From NCBI GenBank assembly GCA_964036295.1, contig OZ038462.1, positions 25,245,863-25,309,862 on the forward strand: a stretch of 64,000 nucleotides of DNA. Direction: 5' to 3'. Position 1 is the stretch's first letter. Each line of letters starts with the position of its first letter. The notes under the pieces were generated by a model. The model had not been told where the DNA came from and did no database searches. It saw only the letters and a program-made list of their open reading frames with translations. Positions 55,701 through 64,000 of the stretch are shown here, one piece after another. Origin of the DNA: Plumapathes pennacea (taxonomy: Eukaryota; Cnidaria; Anthozoa; Antipatharia; Myriopathidae). Position numbers and translations under genes: made by a program.

Positions 55701-58102
55701 ATCCTATTAGCAATAATGTGCAGTATTTCTTTCTCTATTGCAGCAAGTTCTTGCAAAGTATGACGGTAAGTTGTCTTGTGTTCATGTTTTTTTGTGTAAT
55801 GGTAATATTCTTGTGAATTTAACGCTGACTGTATCTGCTTGTTGTAGATATCAGCCTTCCCAAGTCAGCAGCTATCTGTTACACTGCAGCTCTCTTGAAA
55901 GCGAGAGCAGTTTGTGACAAGTAAGTCCTCTTGTTGCGCCAATCAGCACTGGTTGAGGTTTGTACTTGAATAAAGAACTTGAACTTGTAATAGCTGCAGG
56001 CAGTGAGTTGAGGATGAACTCTGCATTCATCACACATTTGAGAGAATAGTACAGGTATAGGATTAATAATAATAATTTGTTTATTAGTGTAGACTGTCTT
56101 GTTTATGGATTGTCTTGTGTTTTCTTATTGCGGGTTTTGCTTAATGTTTTCAGATTTTCACCTGAAATTGCGGCCAAGAGGGGCTTGAGTCCTGCGGAAA
56201 TGGCAGCAGTCGAGGCCATTCACCGTGCAGTGGAGTTTAACCCTCATGTGCCGAAGGTAAGCAGCGTTCTAAGTCTGACCTGATATGAGGTGATGATGGT
56301 GCATAGTATGAACAGATTTCGTGGATCTGTTTCAAATATTTTGTTCTGTTCTCATTTAGTATCTGTTAGAGCAGAAGTGTCTAGTTCTTCCGCCGGAGCA
56401 CATTCTGAAACGAGGGGACAGTGAAGCACTGGCTTATGCGTTCTTTCATTTGCCACACTGGAAGCGAGTGGAGGGTGCACTAAACTTGCTTCACTGCACG
56501 TGGGAAGGAAGTAGGTGCAGCCGAACAGTTGTATCACAAACATGAATGTTTCTACTACAGAATACCCACTTAGAACTTTAGTCTGTGCATACGTACCCCC
56601 TCCTCCCCCCCCCCCCCAAATAAAATAATAGCAATAAAAACAGTCAGTGGTTCAGTAGTTCAACGTGGATACGCAGCGACATTCTACCTCCCCTCACTCC
56701 TAACAAACGTCTAACTTTGGCACAGTGAGAAATACGGAGTTAGAACCCTCCCCCTTTTTACATCAGCGACAGTATTGTCAATAGGATTGTCCATGGAGAA
56801 GTCTTTTTGTGTGTGTGTACAATGACCGCTTTACTGGGTGGGACGTTTTCTTGTGATGTTCTCACAGTGATCCTGTACTCTCCGTAGCCTTTCGTCTTGT
56901 CCCGTACCCACTGGAGAAGGGACATCTCTTTCATCCTTACCCATCATGCACTGAGGGTGCGGACAGAGAACTTTTACCCGGTGAGTTGGGTGAAACTCTA
57001 TTTCCCATTGCTCTTTGTTACCGATATTTCTACAAAATGGCCAGACAAATTTTCCTGTTGTGGATCAGGTTATACCAGGATTCGTAGAAGCATTTAGAAT
57101 GGCGCGGAAAAACTTCGTTTTTTATTGATCGTCTTTTATTTAATTTGTTTTCATTTGATTGGTTAAATTTAATTTAAGTCCAGATTTGTGTAGTTACCTT
57201 GTTCTACAGCTGCACTAAAGAATAACTTGTCTCGGCCCTTCTTTTCAGTTCATCATGATCTCTCTGTGTACCCCAAGAAGGAGCTGCCTTTCTTCATACT
57301 TTTTACCGCTGGCCTGTGTTCGCTCACCGCTCTGCTTGCTCTACTTACTCATCAATTCCCAGAGCCCATGGCGAATACAGCTCGCACTGTAAGTATCATC
57401 ACTCCAATCTAATAGAGCAATGGAAAATGAGTACTAAATAGAATTAGATTTTGACTGCGTCGGCGAAGAGAATAACATGCATAATGAATCGACGAAGGGA
57501 GCGTTCGATTGGATCTATTCCGGAATAGGAATAGCGATGTTGATCGGCAAATTCTTTGGTTTGGATTTGACTTGGGTAGAGATGCATCGGAAGCTGTTCA
57601 AAATGCCAGCGTGAAGGTTTTCAAAACAATTTTGAACTAAAGTCCCCTCCCCCCGGAACAAGCAACACTTTGGTTCAATCGAACGCAGCCTAAGGGTTGA
57701 TGTGTGAAAGCTAGACGCCGTAAAATAATTTGAATCTGACCTTTCGAGCGCTAGTCGGCTTGGTCGGAGCAAGTCAACCTTTAGCTGGCTGTACTTCACT
57801 TCAAATTTTATCAGTGGTCGCTGCCGTCTAACGGCTGCTCTGATTGCTCAGGCGATCATACGTCGCATCGCTCTACTAGAGCGCCGCAGTACGTCAATAT
57901 ATGATAATGACACTTCCCCCTCTCTTTGCAATTTTCAAGTTAATAACTGACTCTCTTTCTGTTTTTCCTTATCTCTTTCTATCCACCTATCGTTGTGTGT
58001 GTGCAGTGCCTAAGTTGGATCTCCACGCCGTTTAGCCTGATCATGCAGAAGATGGAGGATTTTTTTCCTGCTCACATTTGGCATCAGCTTACTCGCATCT
58101 GA
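45924..58102 (+). CDS. ST7: ST7 (suppressor of tumorigenicity 7) family protein
   Basis: Eighteen phase-consistent exons give 552 residues: 45924-46095, 47481-47563, 48439-48565, 50110-50164, 51055-51124, 51624-51675, 51974-52052, 52398-52452, 53119-53215, 53743-53840, 54662-54754, 55744-55765, 55848-55920, 56154-56256, 56360-56510, 56888-56980, 57249-57388, 58007-58102. Family blocks in order: [20 protein letters not shown] (first membrane segment), [20 protein letters not shown] (second), [133 protein letters not shown] (C-terminal membrane segment) and HQLTRI. Human ST7 is slightly longer. The middle is TPR-like. The family is conserved in animals; it was linked to tumour suppression and extracellular-matrix gene control, but the molecular activity is unsettled. 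Exon 12 is only 22 bases. The gene diverges from Wnt2, about 8 kb away. Confidence 0.94.
47933..48404. mobile_element. Tc1/mariner-like MITE with CAGTGGAACCTCC ends
   Basis: Begins CAGTGGAACCTCCCTGAGCG and ends CGGGAGGTTCCACTG. The interior repeats GCGACCACCTCT and AAGCAACC words. ST7 intron 2. A much shorter relative is at 53325-53397. Confidence 0.8.
48678..49197. mobile_element. Long inverted-repeat element in ST7 intron 3
   Basis: The left arm AAGTGCCTATAAACCTTCAG, continuing through ATATGAAAGTAGGAAGT, mirrors the right arm. Matching continues imperfectly for about 150 bases inward (CCGAAGCGTTCTTATA on the left, TATAAAAACGCTTCGG on the right). The ORFs in it come from the arms. Confidence 0.8.
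50172..50960. repeat. Minisatellite, about 20 units of 36 bases
   Basis: The unit reads GTGCTACAGGAATCAAAATA followed by CAATGTATAGTGCATG, with shorter variants at 50397-50480 and 50855-50930. Because 36 is a multiple of three, long ORFs open on both strands (for example [12 protein letters not shown] on plus, [12 protein letters not shown] on minus). They are not genes. ST7 intron 4. Confidence 0.9.
51317..51345 (+). repeat. Poly-G tract in ST7 intron 5
   Basis: Two runs of nine to ten G separated by a single A. Other G or C tracts in the gene lie at 51479-51496, 52741-52770, 52985-53031 and 56594-56617. They could form G-quadruplexes; the exact lengths may be unreliable in the assembly. 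Confidence 0.8.
52067..52250. mobile_element. Left-truncated MITE, GGGAGTGAAAGGG family
   Basis: Starts GAGTGATCAACTTCAATTTT, only 14 bases past ST7 exon 7, and ends TTGAGCTTGGGAGTGAAAGGG. It lacks the TTAACCCTTTCATTCCCAA part seen at 58215, so its left end is lost. Confidence 0.7.
52502..52821. mobile_element. MITE with TAAGGCCCTGTTTA ends and a 30-base G run
   Basis: The left end TAAGGCCCTGTTTACATGG mirrors the right end CCTTTAAACAGGGCCTTA. The interior repeats words like AGGGTNACCCT. A run of about 30 G occupies 52741-52770. ST7 intron 8. Confidence 0.75.
53325..53397. mobile_element. Internally deleted 73-base copy of the 47933 MITE
   Basis: Keeps the left end CAGTGGAACCTCCCTGAGCG and the right end GTCACTTACGGGAGGTTCCA, with about 400 internal bases missing compared with the copy at 47933-48404. 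ST7 intron 9. Confidence 0.8.
53407..53643. mobile_element. MITE, GCGTTCGATTGG / CCGGAATAGGAATAG family, copy 2
   Basis: Inverted relative to the copy at 18776. It begins AGGGTGCGTTCCATTGACCG, contains ATTCCGGAATAGGAAAAGC, and ends ATAGACCCAAACAAGCGTGCCCT. ST7 intron 9, ten bases from the deleted MITE at 53325. Confidence 0.65.
54065..54500. mobile_element. Tc1/mariner-like MITE in ST7 intron 10
   Basis: The left end TACAGTGAAATCCCGATGCA and the right end GATGGGGTTCCACTGACTGTA are imperfectly inverted. The interior carries TTGTTATACCAGGGTTTGTT words. The borders are less sure than for the other elements. Confidence 0.5.
55135..55508. mobile_element. Element rich in AACTCAAGCCAA words, ST7 intron 11
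   Basis: The left end TGGCCAAATGGTACTGCCAA mirrors the right end TTGGCAGTAACCGTTTGGCCA. About a dozen near-copies of AACTCAAGCCAA or its complement lie inside both ends. The pattern resembles subterminal transposase-binding repeats. No transposase is present. Confidence 0.7.
57498..57690. mobile_element. MITE, GCGTTCGATTGG / CCGGAATAGGAATAG family, copy 3
   Basis: Begins GGGAGCGTTCGATTGGATCT, contains CCGGAATAGGAATAGCGATG, and ends TTCAATCGAACGCAGCC. ST7 intron 17. Closest to the copy at 18776. Confidence 0.7.
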
Positions 58103-58214
58103 ACGCGCAATTTTGAAAACGCTGTGATGGATTTGGCAGAAAGAAACATCCGGTGATCTCGCAGTTTCTTCCTCATACTGACAAAAACGAACTAAGCCCT
58201 TGCTCATGACGTGG

Positions 58215-58424
58215 TTAACCCTTTCATTCCCAAGAGTGATCAACTTCAATTTTCTTCCTTCAGTTTCTCACTAAAAATACATATTACAGTAAGAAGAACT
58301 TGACTTTTGACAGTTTTCTCAGATAGTAGCTGATTAAACTATATATTCTCACTACATCACTCATACATTCTCTTCTTAAAAAGTTGGGAGAATCTGAATT
58401 TTGAGCTTGGGAGTGAAAGGGTTA
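58215..58424. mobile_element. MITE with TTAACCCTTTC...GAAAGGGTTA ends, full copy
   Basis: Begins TTAACCCTTTCATTCCCAAG and ends TTGGGAGTGAAAGGGTTA, 112 bases past the ST7 stop codon, so it probably lies in the ST7 3' untranslated region or just beyond. Confidence 0.75.
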
Positions 58425-59157
58425 GAATGCCTCTTGGCGTTAGGTTCGTGTTCTGGGCGCTTGCTGCAAGGTAATCTTACTTTGCAAGTGCGTCCTTGTT
58501 TTAGGACGTGCGTTAATCTGTACTGAAAAGCACGCAATTGCAGGCGACGTCATGGTGACGTCATAACTGCTTGTGCGTGCAGTCCTTTTCAACTGTTACG
58601 TTCCTCGGCTCCTGTGTAGAATGCCTTGTTGTTTTACTAACTCGTATTTTATCTTGAACTGAACTGAATTGCGTTTCACGTTAGCCTGCGTTGAGACTAA
58701 AGACGAGCCGTTCTTGTCTAAGACCAAGTTTCATTTGAGACTATATATTTAACGAACGAAAAACAGATAATACAAAGTCATATTAAAGTATCGATTCTTG
58801 GCAACCAGCCACATCACGACCAAACCGACAAATCACCACACAGCAAACAGAGGTATAAGTACCAACTCTTAACACTGCTGTCCCATCTGTTCACTTTACT
58901 TTCACGACTTTGTTCCTCTTACAAAAGGAATGTGGTGAGCAAGTGTTACCTGCAAAGTCACTTAGCAACCTCTTCTTTGTGCGGAGGCAAACCACAAGGA
59001 GATGAACCTTTTTGTTCAAGTCATTTCCTAACAACACAATGCACGTACAACTTCCACCCAATTGTACTAAAAAGAAGGGAACACATCAGAGAAATATTAT
59101 TGTATAAGTGGAAAAAAGTGAGTTGTACAGATTGAAGCAATAGTCATTTAAAGTTAG
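58425..59157. other. Intergenic stretch between two 3' ends
   Basis: It lies between ST7 (+) and the GT8 gene (-), which converge here. No clear AATAAA is seen close to either stop and no further gene is recognised. Confidence 0.4.
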
Positions 59158-60177
59158 CTAAATTCTTTCTGAGGCATGTATCACCGGCTCTACCAAATGC
59201 TGTGTGGTTGGCGAAAATATTTTAGAGAGCTGAGGGCACGTTTGAAGTAGTGTTGTTTTAAAGGTTCTCCATTTATACACGCCTTCCCACCCCTGCGTCT
59301 CGTGTTCCTCCCAGGGATTGACGCCCGCAAAATGAATGACTTGAGGTGGCACTTGCTGTGTCTCGGCGTACCACCCTGTGCAACCATACTTGATGTGAAT
59401 ATGGTTCCACTCAGTCTTATACAATTGAGTAAAGAAATACCCATCAGGTCTCAGAAACGTGGAATTTGTCTTGATTTCTGGCAGAGAACTTGCGAGAAGA
59501 TAATGCTGAAGACTTGGTGTCAACACCATGATGCAGCCAAGAACGCCGTAGTTATTTTGAATCGAGTTTTCAATTTCAGACTCGGGAACCTTTGAACTGT
59601 GCCAGTAATCGTGATCACGAATACTAGAACAGATTCCTGCCGGGGTGGGCAGTTCGAGCAAACAATCGATATTCTCCAGAACCAGCGAGTCAGCGTCTAA
59701 CCACGCGATTTTGTCGTACTCGGTGAGTTTGAGCATGTGCGCCTTGGTTAGGCTAAATTTCATCCAGCGGTGTTCACCTCTGTATTTCTTACCACGTAGC
59801 GTGCTCGTCACCTTTGTTTCAATGTAGTTCACTCTAATGACGCGGTCATACAGCTTGTGCAGCAGCCTTTGCGAGCGTGTGCTCACGTCGGGTGTAACCA
59901 TAACAACCAATTCGTGCACAGTCTTCTGTTGCCTTAGCGACCACGCGAGGGTCGCGGCACCCTGACAGTATTCTTCACCATACATCACCATGGTTACGAA
60001 GGCACATCGCGGCCGAGGAATAACTTTCCTGAAGTCTCTTTGCAAATTTGTGATTTGTTGAGGTTTCGCGGGTTCCATATGCTCCTGTGTCTTGCTGGAG
60101 CGCGAAGCATTGCGAACATGGTGGTTTCGATGTTTCGTTCTGTGGCTCTCATGGCAGAAAGCTTGACTTGGGTTCAT
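59158..60177 (-). CDS. GT8-family glycosyltransferase, glycogenin-like fold, intronless
   Basis: One uninterrupted frame of 339 residues. Residues 1-50 are basic and probably disordered; M34 is an alternative start. The catalytic domain begins at CAFVTMVMYGEEYCQGAATL, and includes MKFSLTKAHMLKLTEYDKI and WLDADSLVLENID with the metal-binding D-x-D at residues 161-163. It continues through NNYGVLGCIMVLTP and FLRPDGYFFTQLY to VIHFAGVNPW, whose histidine is the usual second metal ligand in GT8 enzymes. The family transfers sugars from UDP-sugars with retention of configuration. The acceptor cannot be told from sequence. No signal peptide or membrane anchor is visible, so the protein is probably cytosolic, as glycogenin is, but the C-terminal half lacks glycogenin's glycogen-synthase-binding tail. 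Being intronless among intron-dense genes, it may be a retrogene or an acquired gene. Confidence 0.85.
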   Translation of the reverse strand: MNPSQAFCHESHRTKHRNHHVRNASRSSKTQEHMEPAKPQQITNLQRDFRKVIPRPRCAFVTMVMYGEEYCQGAATLAWSLRQQKTVHELVVMVTPDVSTRSQRLLHKLYDRVIRVNYIETKVTSTLRGKKYRGEHRWMKFSLTKAHMLKLTEYDKIAWLDADSLVLENIDCLLELPTPAGICSSIRDHDYWHSSKVPESEIENSIQNNYGVLGCIMVLTPSLQHYLLASSLPEIKTNSTFLRPDGYFFTQLYKTEWNHIHIKYGCTGWYAETQQVPPQVIHFAGVNPWEEHETQGWEGVYKWRTFKTTLLQTCPQLSKIFSPTTQHLVEPVIHASERI

Positions 60178-60279
60178 TTCAGCTGTAATAGAAACGGTTC
60201 GTGTTTCAGACTGCTAGCTCAGGTTTATCCCTTTTCACTCGTACCATAAATTAGACTCGTTATTCTGCCTTGATGCTCT

Positions 60280-60521
60280 GGGCCCGGTTTTTCGAAAGTC
60301 AATTAAGCTAATCCAGGATTAACGAAATTATTTCTCTCGACCTCTCTGCCATTAAACTGCTGGGTTTTGTTCGAAGATGGATTAGAAAGCTTGTTCCAGC
60401 TTAAAACGTTATCAAGAAAGTCTTTGTGGACGAAACTTTCACGTTTTTAGGCTAAAAAAATGACAAGAAAGTTTAGACCTAATCCTGAATTAGCCTAATC
60501 GTGCTTTGAAAAACCGGGCCC
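60280..60521. mobile_element. MITE with GGGCCCGGTTTTTC ends, copy 2 (inverted)
   Basis: Begins GGGCCCGGTTTTTCGAAAGTC and ends TTTGAAAAACCGGGCCC. Its interior is the reverse complement of the copy at 33360-33601. It lies about 100 bases upstream of the GT8 start codon, in its promoter region. Confidence 0.8.
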
Positions 60522-60567
60522 TGGCGAGTTGCAAATACACCGGCAGTTGCCAGACCAATTGCCTCCT

Positions 60568-60808
60568 GGGCTCGGTTTTTCAAAGCACGATTAGGCTAAT
60601 CCTGGATTAGGTCTAAACTTTCATGTCATTTATATGCCTGAAAATGTGAAGGTTTCGTTCACAACAACTTCCTTTATGCGTTTTTAAGCTGGAACAAGCT
60701 TTATAGTCCATCTTCGAACAAAACTCTGCAGTTTATTGGCAGAGGGGTCGAGGGAAAGAATTTCGTTAATCCTGGATTAGCTTAGTCGGCTTTCGAAAAA
60801 CCGGGCCC
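60568..60808. mobile_element. MITE with GGGCCCGGTTTTTC ends, copy 3
   Basis: Same orientation as the copy at 33360 and opposite to its neighbour at 60280-60521, so the two together form a large interrupted inverted repeat with a 46-base spacer. Confidence 0.8.
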
Positions 60809-61817
60809 TGTACTGCTGTAATTTATAGCACCGTTGGTCACCCCCCCCCCCCCCCCCCCGGCACGATTTGTCTTGACGGGGGACGCAGCCTAAGCAACGT
60901 TTAGTCGCTTGACTCCCCGTTCGTGGTTCGTGTTTCTGCGATGTCTTTTATTGTACGAATTCCGTTTGAATAGAACAGTGTTGGGCTAGAGTATTGTAAA
61001 CGGAGATCATACAGATACTGAATTACTAGTTGTATGGTTTTAGTAGAACTATTACACGTTATTACAACGATCCAGCAAGTCCTGTTGTTCGTCAGAGATC
61101 GGTGCATTTTAGTTCATTTCTCAGCGAACACGTAGTACAAGTTCACAAGGGCGTGGTGTAGTACAAAAGATTGCAGACAAAAAAGGGATTAGATTAAGCT
61201 GTTTTCTGAAACCGAAACTATGATTAACAAACAACTAATTTTGTTGGTATTTCGCACATTTCCGACAGCATATGGTTGTTATCGTGAATTAGACGTGTCG
61301 GTGCCCCAGGATACATTCTTTCGAATGACTGTTTATTTTTACAATGTAACTGCCATCCAATTGTTTTTGTTTTGTCGTTGTTGTCGTTGTTGTTTTTGGC
61401 TAATCACCAACAGACCGCGAAGGACTTATAGTCCTGGGTAGCATACGGCCCAAGGCTTTTATTGTACAGTTGCGGGTTTATTGCACACGGAAGCTGAAGC
61501 AGCAAATGCAAAAAGTAACTTCCGGTGGATAAGCCTAGTTCACTGCAATTTAAATAATTCATTTCCTCATGCGAGGTCCGCGGAATAATCAGAATGGCCC
61601 AATTAATTTCGCCCTTCTCGGACGTTCTCTGTCAAATTTGTTTTAATACTCGATGTATATTGTAATAATTGTTTATGGCAAAAGTGAGTGCACTGGCGTT
61701 ACAGTGTAGCAGTCGAGGCAGATGCTAACACCGGGGTTCTCTGCCGTTTGTGATTGTTTGCCAGTTACTAAGACACTATATAAAGCTGGCTTTTACACAT
61801 GCTGGATAGGCTTTACA
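60809..61817. other. Intergenic stretch with no recognised gene
   Basis: Contains a run of about 19 C at 60841-60859 and a TTGTCGTTGTTGTCGTTGTT repeat at about 61372-61391. No supportable gene. Confidence 0.4.
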
Positions 61818-61931
61818 CTAGCCTGAGAAAACAGACGTCTCTCATCGCGCGCTCGATCCAAACCGAACACACTCGAGAGTGTTCGGTTTGGATCGAGCGC
61901 GCGATGAGAGACGTCTGTTTTCTCAGGCTAG
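61818..61931. repeat. Perfect palindrome, 53-base arms and 8-base loop
   Basis: The left arm 61818-61870 starts CTAGCCTGAGAAAACAGACG and ends CCAAACCGAACAC. The right arm 61879-61931 is its exact reverse complement by my reading. The loop is ACTCGAGA. The arms are followed on both sides by TTTACACTAG-like words, suggesting a flanking duplication. Confidence 0.9.
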
Positions 61932-63212
61932 CTTTACACTAGACGCTGGTTTTTACAATATCTACAACAATTTAGTACGACTCACCGCATCAACTAATAC
62001 TTCTGTATGCTCCGGTGTCAGATAATTTTATACTCGAAGCCGTTCGTTAAGCTCGGATGCGGCGTAGGCTATTCCATGTGACACGCCATTAAATATTAAT
62101 GTTGCTGTGGTAACAAGTTATATGTCCTTGTGGAATTTAAGCGCCGCTCTAAGATCGTGTGGCCAACAAAGGTGATACAAATTCTTGTCATAATGTTAAT
62201 TTTAAAAATCATCTTCATTTTGAAAACGACGTTTTCTTGTGCGCATTGTGACAAAATGTGCAAGGCATATAGGTGAAATCGAAGGGAGACTGGGATTGAG
62301 TGAGAATCATAATGAATTTTCTTTTGCACCTGTGTATCATTTCCAAATATGAATAATTCTTCCTGTTTCCTTCGTTCACATAATATGTTTAAACTGATCT
62401 CCAGGTACCAGAGTACCTAAATAACTCAAAATACTATAACTCTATCCCGTCTGTCAATCCTAACTAATCACTTGTCAAGAAAATATTGGAACCTGGAGTC
62501 TCAACAACAGAAGGCATCATGTCCAACCAAGTTTTATTTGAAAAAATCCTTTATATGGGTTGATCATAATGCAAAGCTATAGTAGCCTTTAACAATATAT
62601 GTCTAACTACTTCAATCTGGGAATATGACAAGACTGTTCTAAGCTGTTTGCCTTCATGAGCACTTCTAGCCTGAATTTCAGGCCCTATAGCATTGGTTAG
62701 TGGGGATGAACTGGACAGCAGCTGAAAATCAGGCCAAAGAACTCGGGCATACACACCACACTGCATGTTGTTGACCCCAGAAAACACTAACTTATCACTC
62801 ATTTCACACCATCTCAAATATTGACTGGTCCTCAAAACCATTTTCAGCAGATATTTTCAATACCAACTGCATTGGGATGGTAGGAGATATTTCTCTGGTT
62901 TATGATTTAGGTATTACCTACAATATTGCTCAGTCCAAAATAAAAAATCAGTGTTAACAACTTACTGATTGATGATTACTAAAATATTTCAATATTACTA
63001 TTATTGTTTTCATGCTCGTATATGACTGAAGGCAACCTAAAGCTCATATGGCAGCTTCTATTATTTGAAAAATCATCCTAAAGAAGAAATAGAAAATCAA
63101 AGCTTTGTAAACCTTGATATAAATTGGTGTAAAAAAGTAATCTTGAAGTTATATTTTCTCAACTATAAATTTCAAGTGATGGCTAAATTCTAACACTGTT
63201 TGACTCAAATAA
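61932..63212. other. Probable 3' untranslated region of the PAP2 gene, then intergenic
   Basis: On the minus strand the first canonical AATAAA past the PAP2 stop is at about 62538-62533, which would give a 3' untranslated region near 700 bases. The minus-strand ORF at 62551-62841 falls inside it and has no recognisable domain. Confidence 0.4.
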
Positions 63213-63998
63213 CTAGACCTCCAGTAATGGTGGTGGCCTGCCTTTAAACAGTTTCAGGCACAAACTACAACAAGGCTTTTTCCCATTTTCCATTGGGAAG
63301 GGACACCAAACTTTCCGCATCAAAAAGTTCACTAGAAACACCAGAAAAATTCCTGCAATGGCATCTACTCCATAGTGGTGATTGGAATAAAGTGCGGCCC
63401 AAGTTATCCACGCCACATGGAACATTGCAAAGCGTTCACTTATCCAAGGTCCGCTAACCAATATTATAGCAGGCCAAGCAACATGAAGAGATGGCATGGC
63501 CCCATACTTCAGCGGTGAAGCAGAGTAGAGATTATGAAAGAACTTGACTCCCAGCATGGCATCCAGTCGATGAAAACCTGCTTCGTTTGCGGCATACTTT
63601 AAAATGTTTCCATTGGGTGCAAACACAACAGAATCTGCATACCAGGGAGGAGCAGTGGGGAAGAGAAACTGGACCATGGTGCTCAGGAGGTTCACCCAGC
63701 CCGCACACCAGACAAACGGGAACACACCTTGAGCGTTCTGTGAACTGGCAATCTTGTAAAGGGCAAAGAGTGCTGGCAGTGGGAAGTGTACAAGGTATGG
63801 CACTGCCGCCACAATGTCCAAGACTGGGTGTGCAAATTGTGCAAGGATTTGATGTGGATAACAATGGAAAATTAGCAGCTCCAACCACGGTAAAAATGTG
63901 TAGTTGGGTATCTTAACCTTTCCAAGGCCAGTGATAGTTCTAAAGAGCCCATAGTTGAAATACAGCATGAAATAACACAGAAATGGCATAGAAATCAC
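63213..63998 (-). CDS. PAP2-fold membrane protein, Aur1/Ipt1 inositolphosphotransferase-like (partial)
   Basis: At least 261 residues; the frame is open to the window edge, so the true start is probably outside. There are several membrane segments. The phosphatase/transferase motifs are clear: SPLKYGAMPSLHVAWP (the SLH histidine) and YSNHHYGVDAIAGIFLVF (catalytic histidine followed by the D). The spacing and the GAMPSLH / HHYGVD forms resemble the PAP2_3 (Aur1/Ipt1) group, whose fungal members move phosphoinositol onto ceramide. Animals are usually described as using sphingomyelin synthases of a related fold instead. The substrate here is not known. The cytoplasmic tail is short and Cys-rich (PCCSLCLKLF). 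Alternatives are a lipid phosphate phosphatase or a sphingomyelin synthase relative. Confidence 0.8.
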   Translation of the reverse strand: MISMPFLCYFMLYFNYGLFRTITGLGKVKIPNYTFLPWLELLIFHCYPHQILAQFAHPVLDIVAAVPYLVHFPLPALFALYKIASSQNAQGVFPFVWCAGWVNLLSTMVQFLFPTAPPWYADSVVFAPNGNILKYAANEAGFHRLDAMLGVKFFHNLYSASPLKYGAMPSLHVAWPAIILVSGPWISERFAMFHVAWITWAALYSNHHYGVDAIAGIFLVFLVNFLMRKVWCPFPMENGKKPCCSLCLKLFKGRPPPLLEV

Positions 63999-64000
63999 AA

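Noticed and set aside
62551..62841. Minus-strand ORF of 96 codons
   Set aside because: Falls in the probable 3' untranslated region of the PAP2 gene; no known domain.

Overview
The window is nuclear DNA of an early-branching animal. It is probably an anthozoan cnidarian, most likely a stony coral or a close relative, but this rests on inference from content and no marker settles the species. The signs are AT-rich DNA, genes with many short phase-consistent GT-AG introns, a Wnt2-type Wnt next to ST7, a broken TPR-CHAT gene of the kind that is very numerous in corals, and a very heavy load of short inverted-repeat (MITE-like) elements in introns and intergenic DNA. I see no bacterial operon structure, rRNA, tRNA or CRISPR array.

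Layout. 1-1.6 kb: a tandem-like group of a fold-back repeat with another MITE nested inside. 5.3-9.6 kb (-): 5' exons of a gene I cannot name. 10.5 kb (+): a KH-domain exon with a frame break. 11.3-12.2 kb (-): a two-exon ENDOD1-like DNA/RNA non-specific endonuclease. 15.0-17.7 kb (+): a TPR-CHAT pseudogene. 19.7-30.0 kb (+): a complete 14-exon AFG2A (SPATA5) AAA+ ATPase gene, 862 residues. 32.7-38.0 kb (-): a complete four-exon Wnt2-like gene, 398 residues, with a signal peptide, the acylation-site serine and an unusual polybasic tail. 38-45.9 kb: repeat-rich intergenic DNA, including four abutting inverted-repeat elements at 41.3-42.3 kb. 45.9-58.1 kb (+): a complete 18-exon ST7 gene, 552 residues. 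59.2-60.2 kb (-): an intronless GT8 glycosyltransferase. 63.2-64.0 kb (-): the 3' part of a PAP2-fold membrane protein resembling inositolphosphotransferases (Aur1/Ipt1-like), cut by the window edge.

The genes do not form one pathway. The most informative arrangement is Wnt2 and ST7 side by side and divergent, about 8 kb apart. The same two families are neighbours in vertebrates (WNT2-ST7 and WNT2B-ST7L), so the linkage appears to predate the cnidarian-bilaterian split. No clearly new multi-gene system is visible. The points most worth a second look are the Wnt tail, the zinc-finger-like start of AFG2A, the CHAT pseudogene, the Aur1-like protein in an animal, and the density and nesting of palindromic elements.

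Exon borders were read by eye from splice consensus, reading phase and family similarity recalled from memory. No alignment or database search was run.
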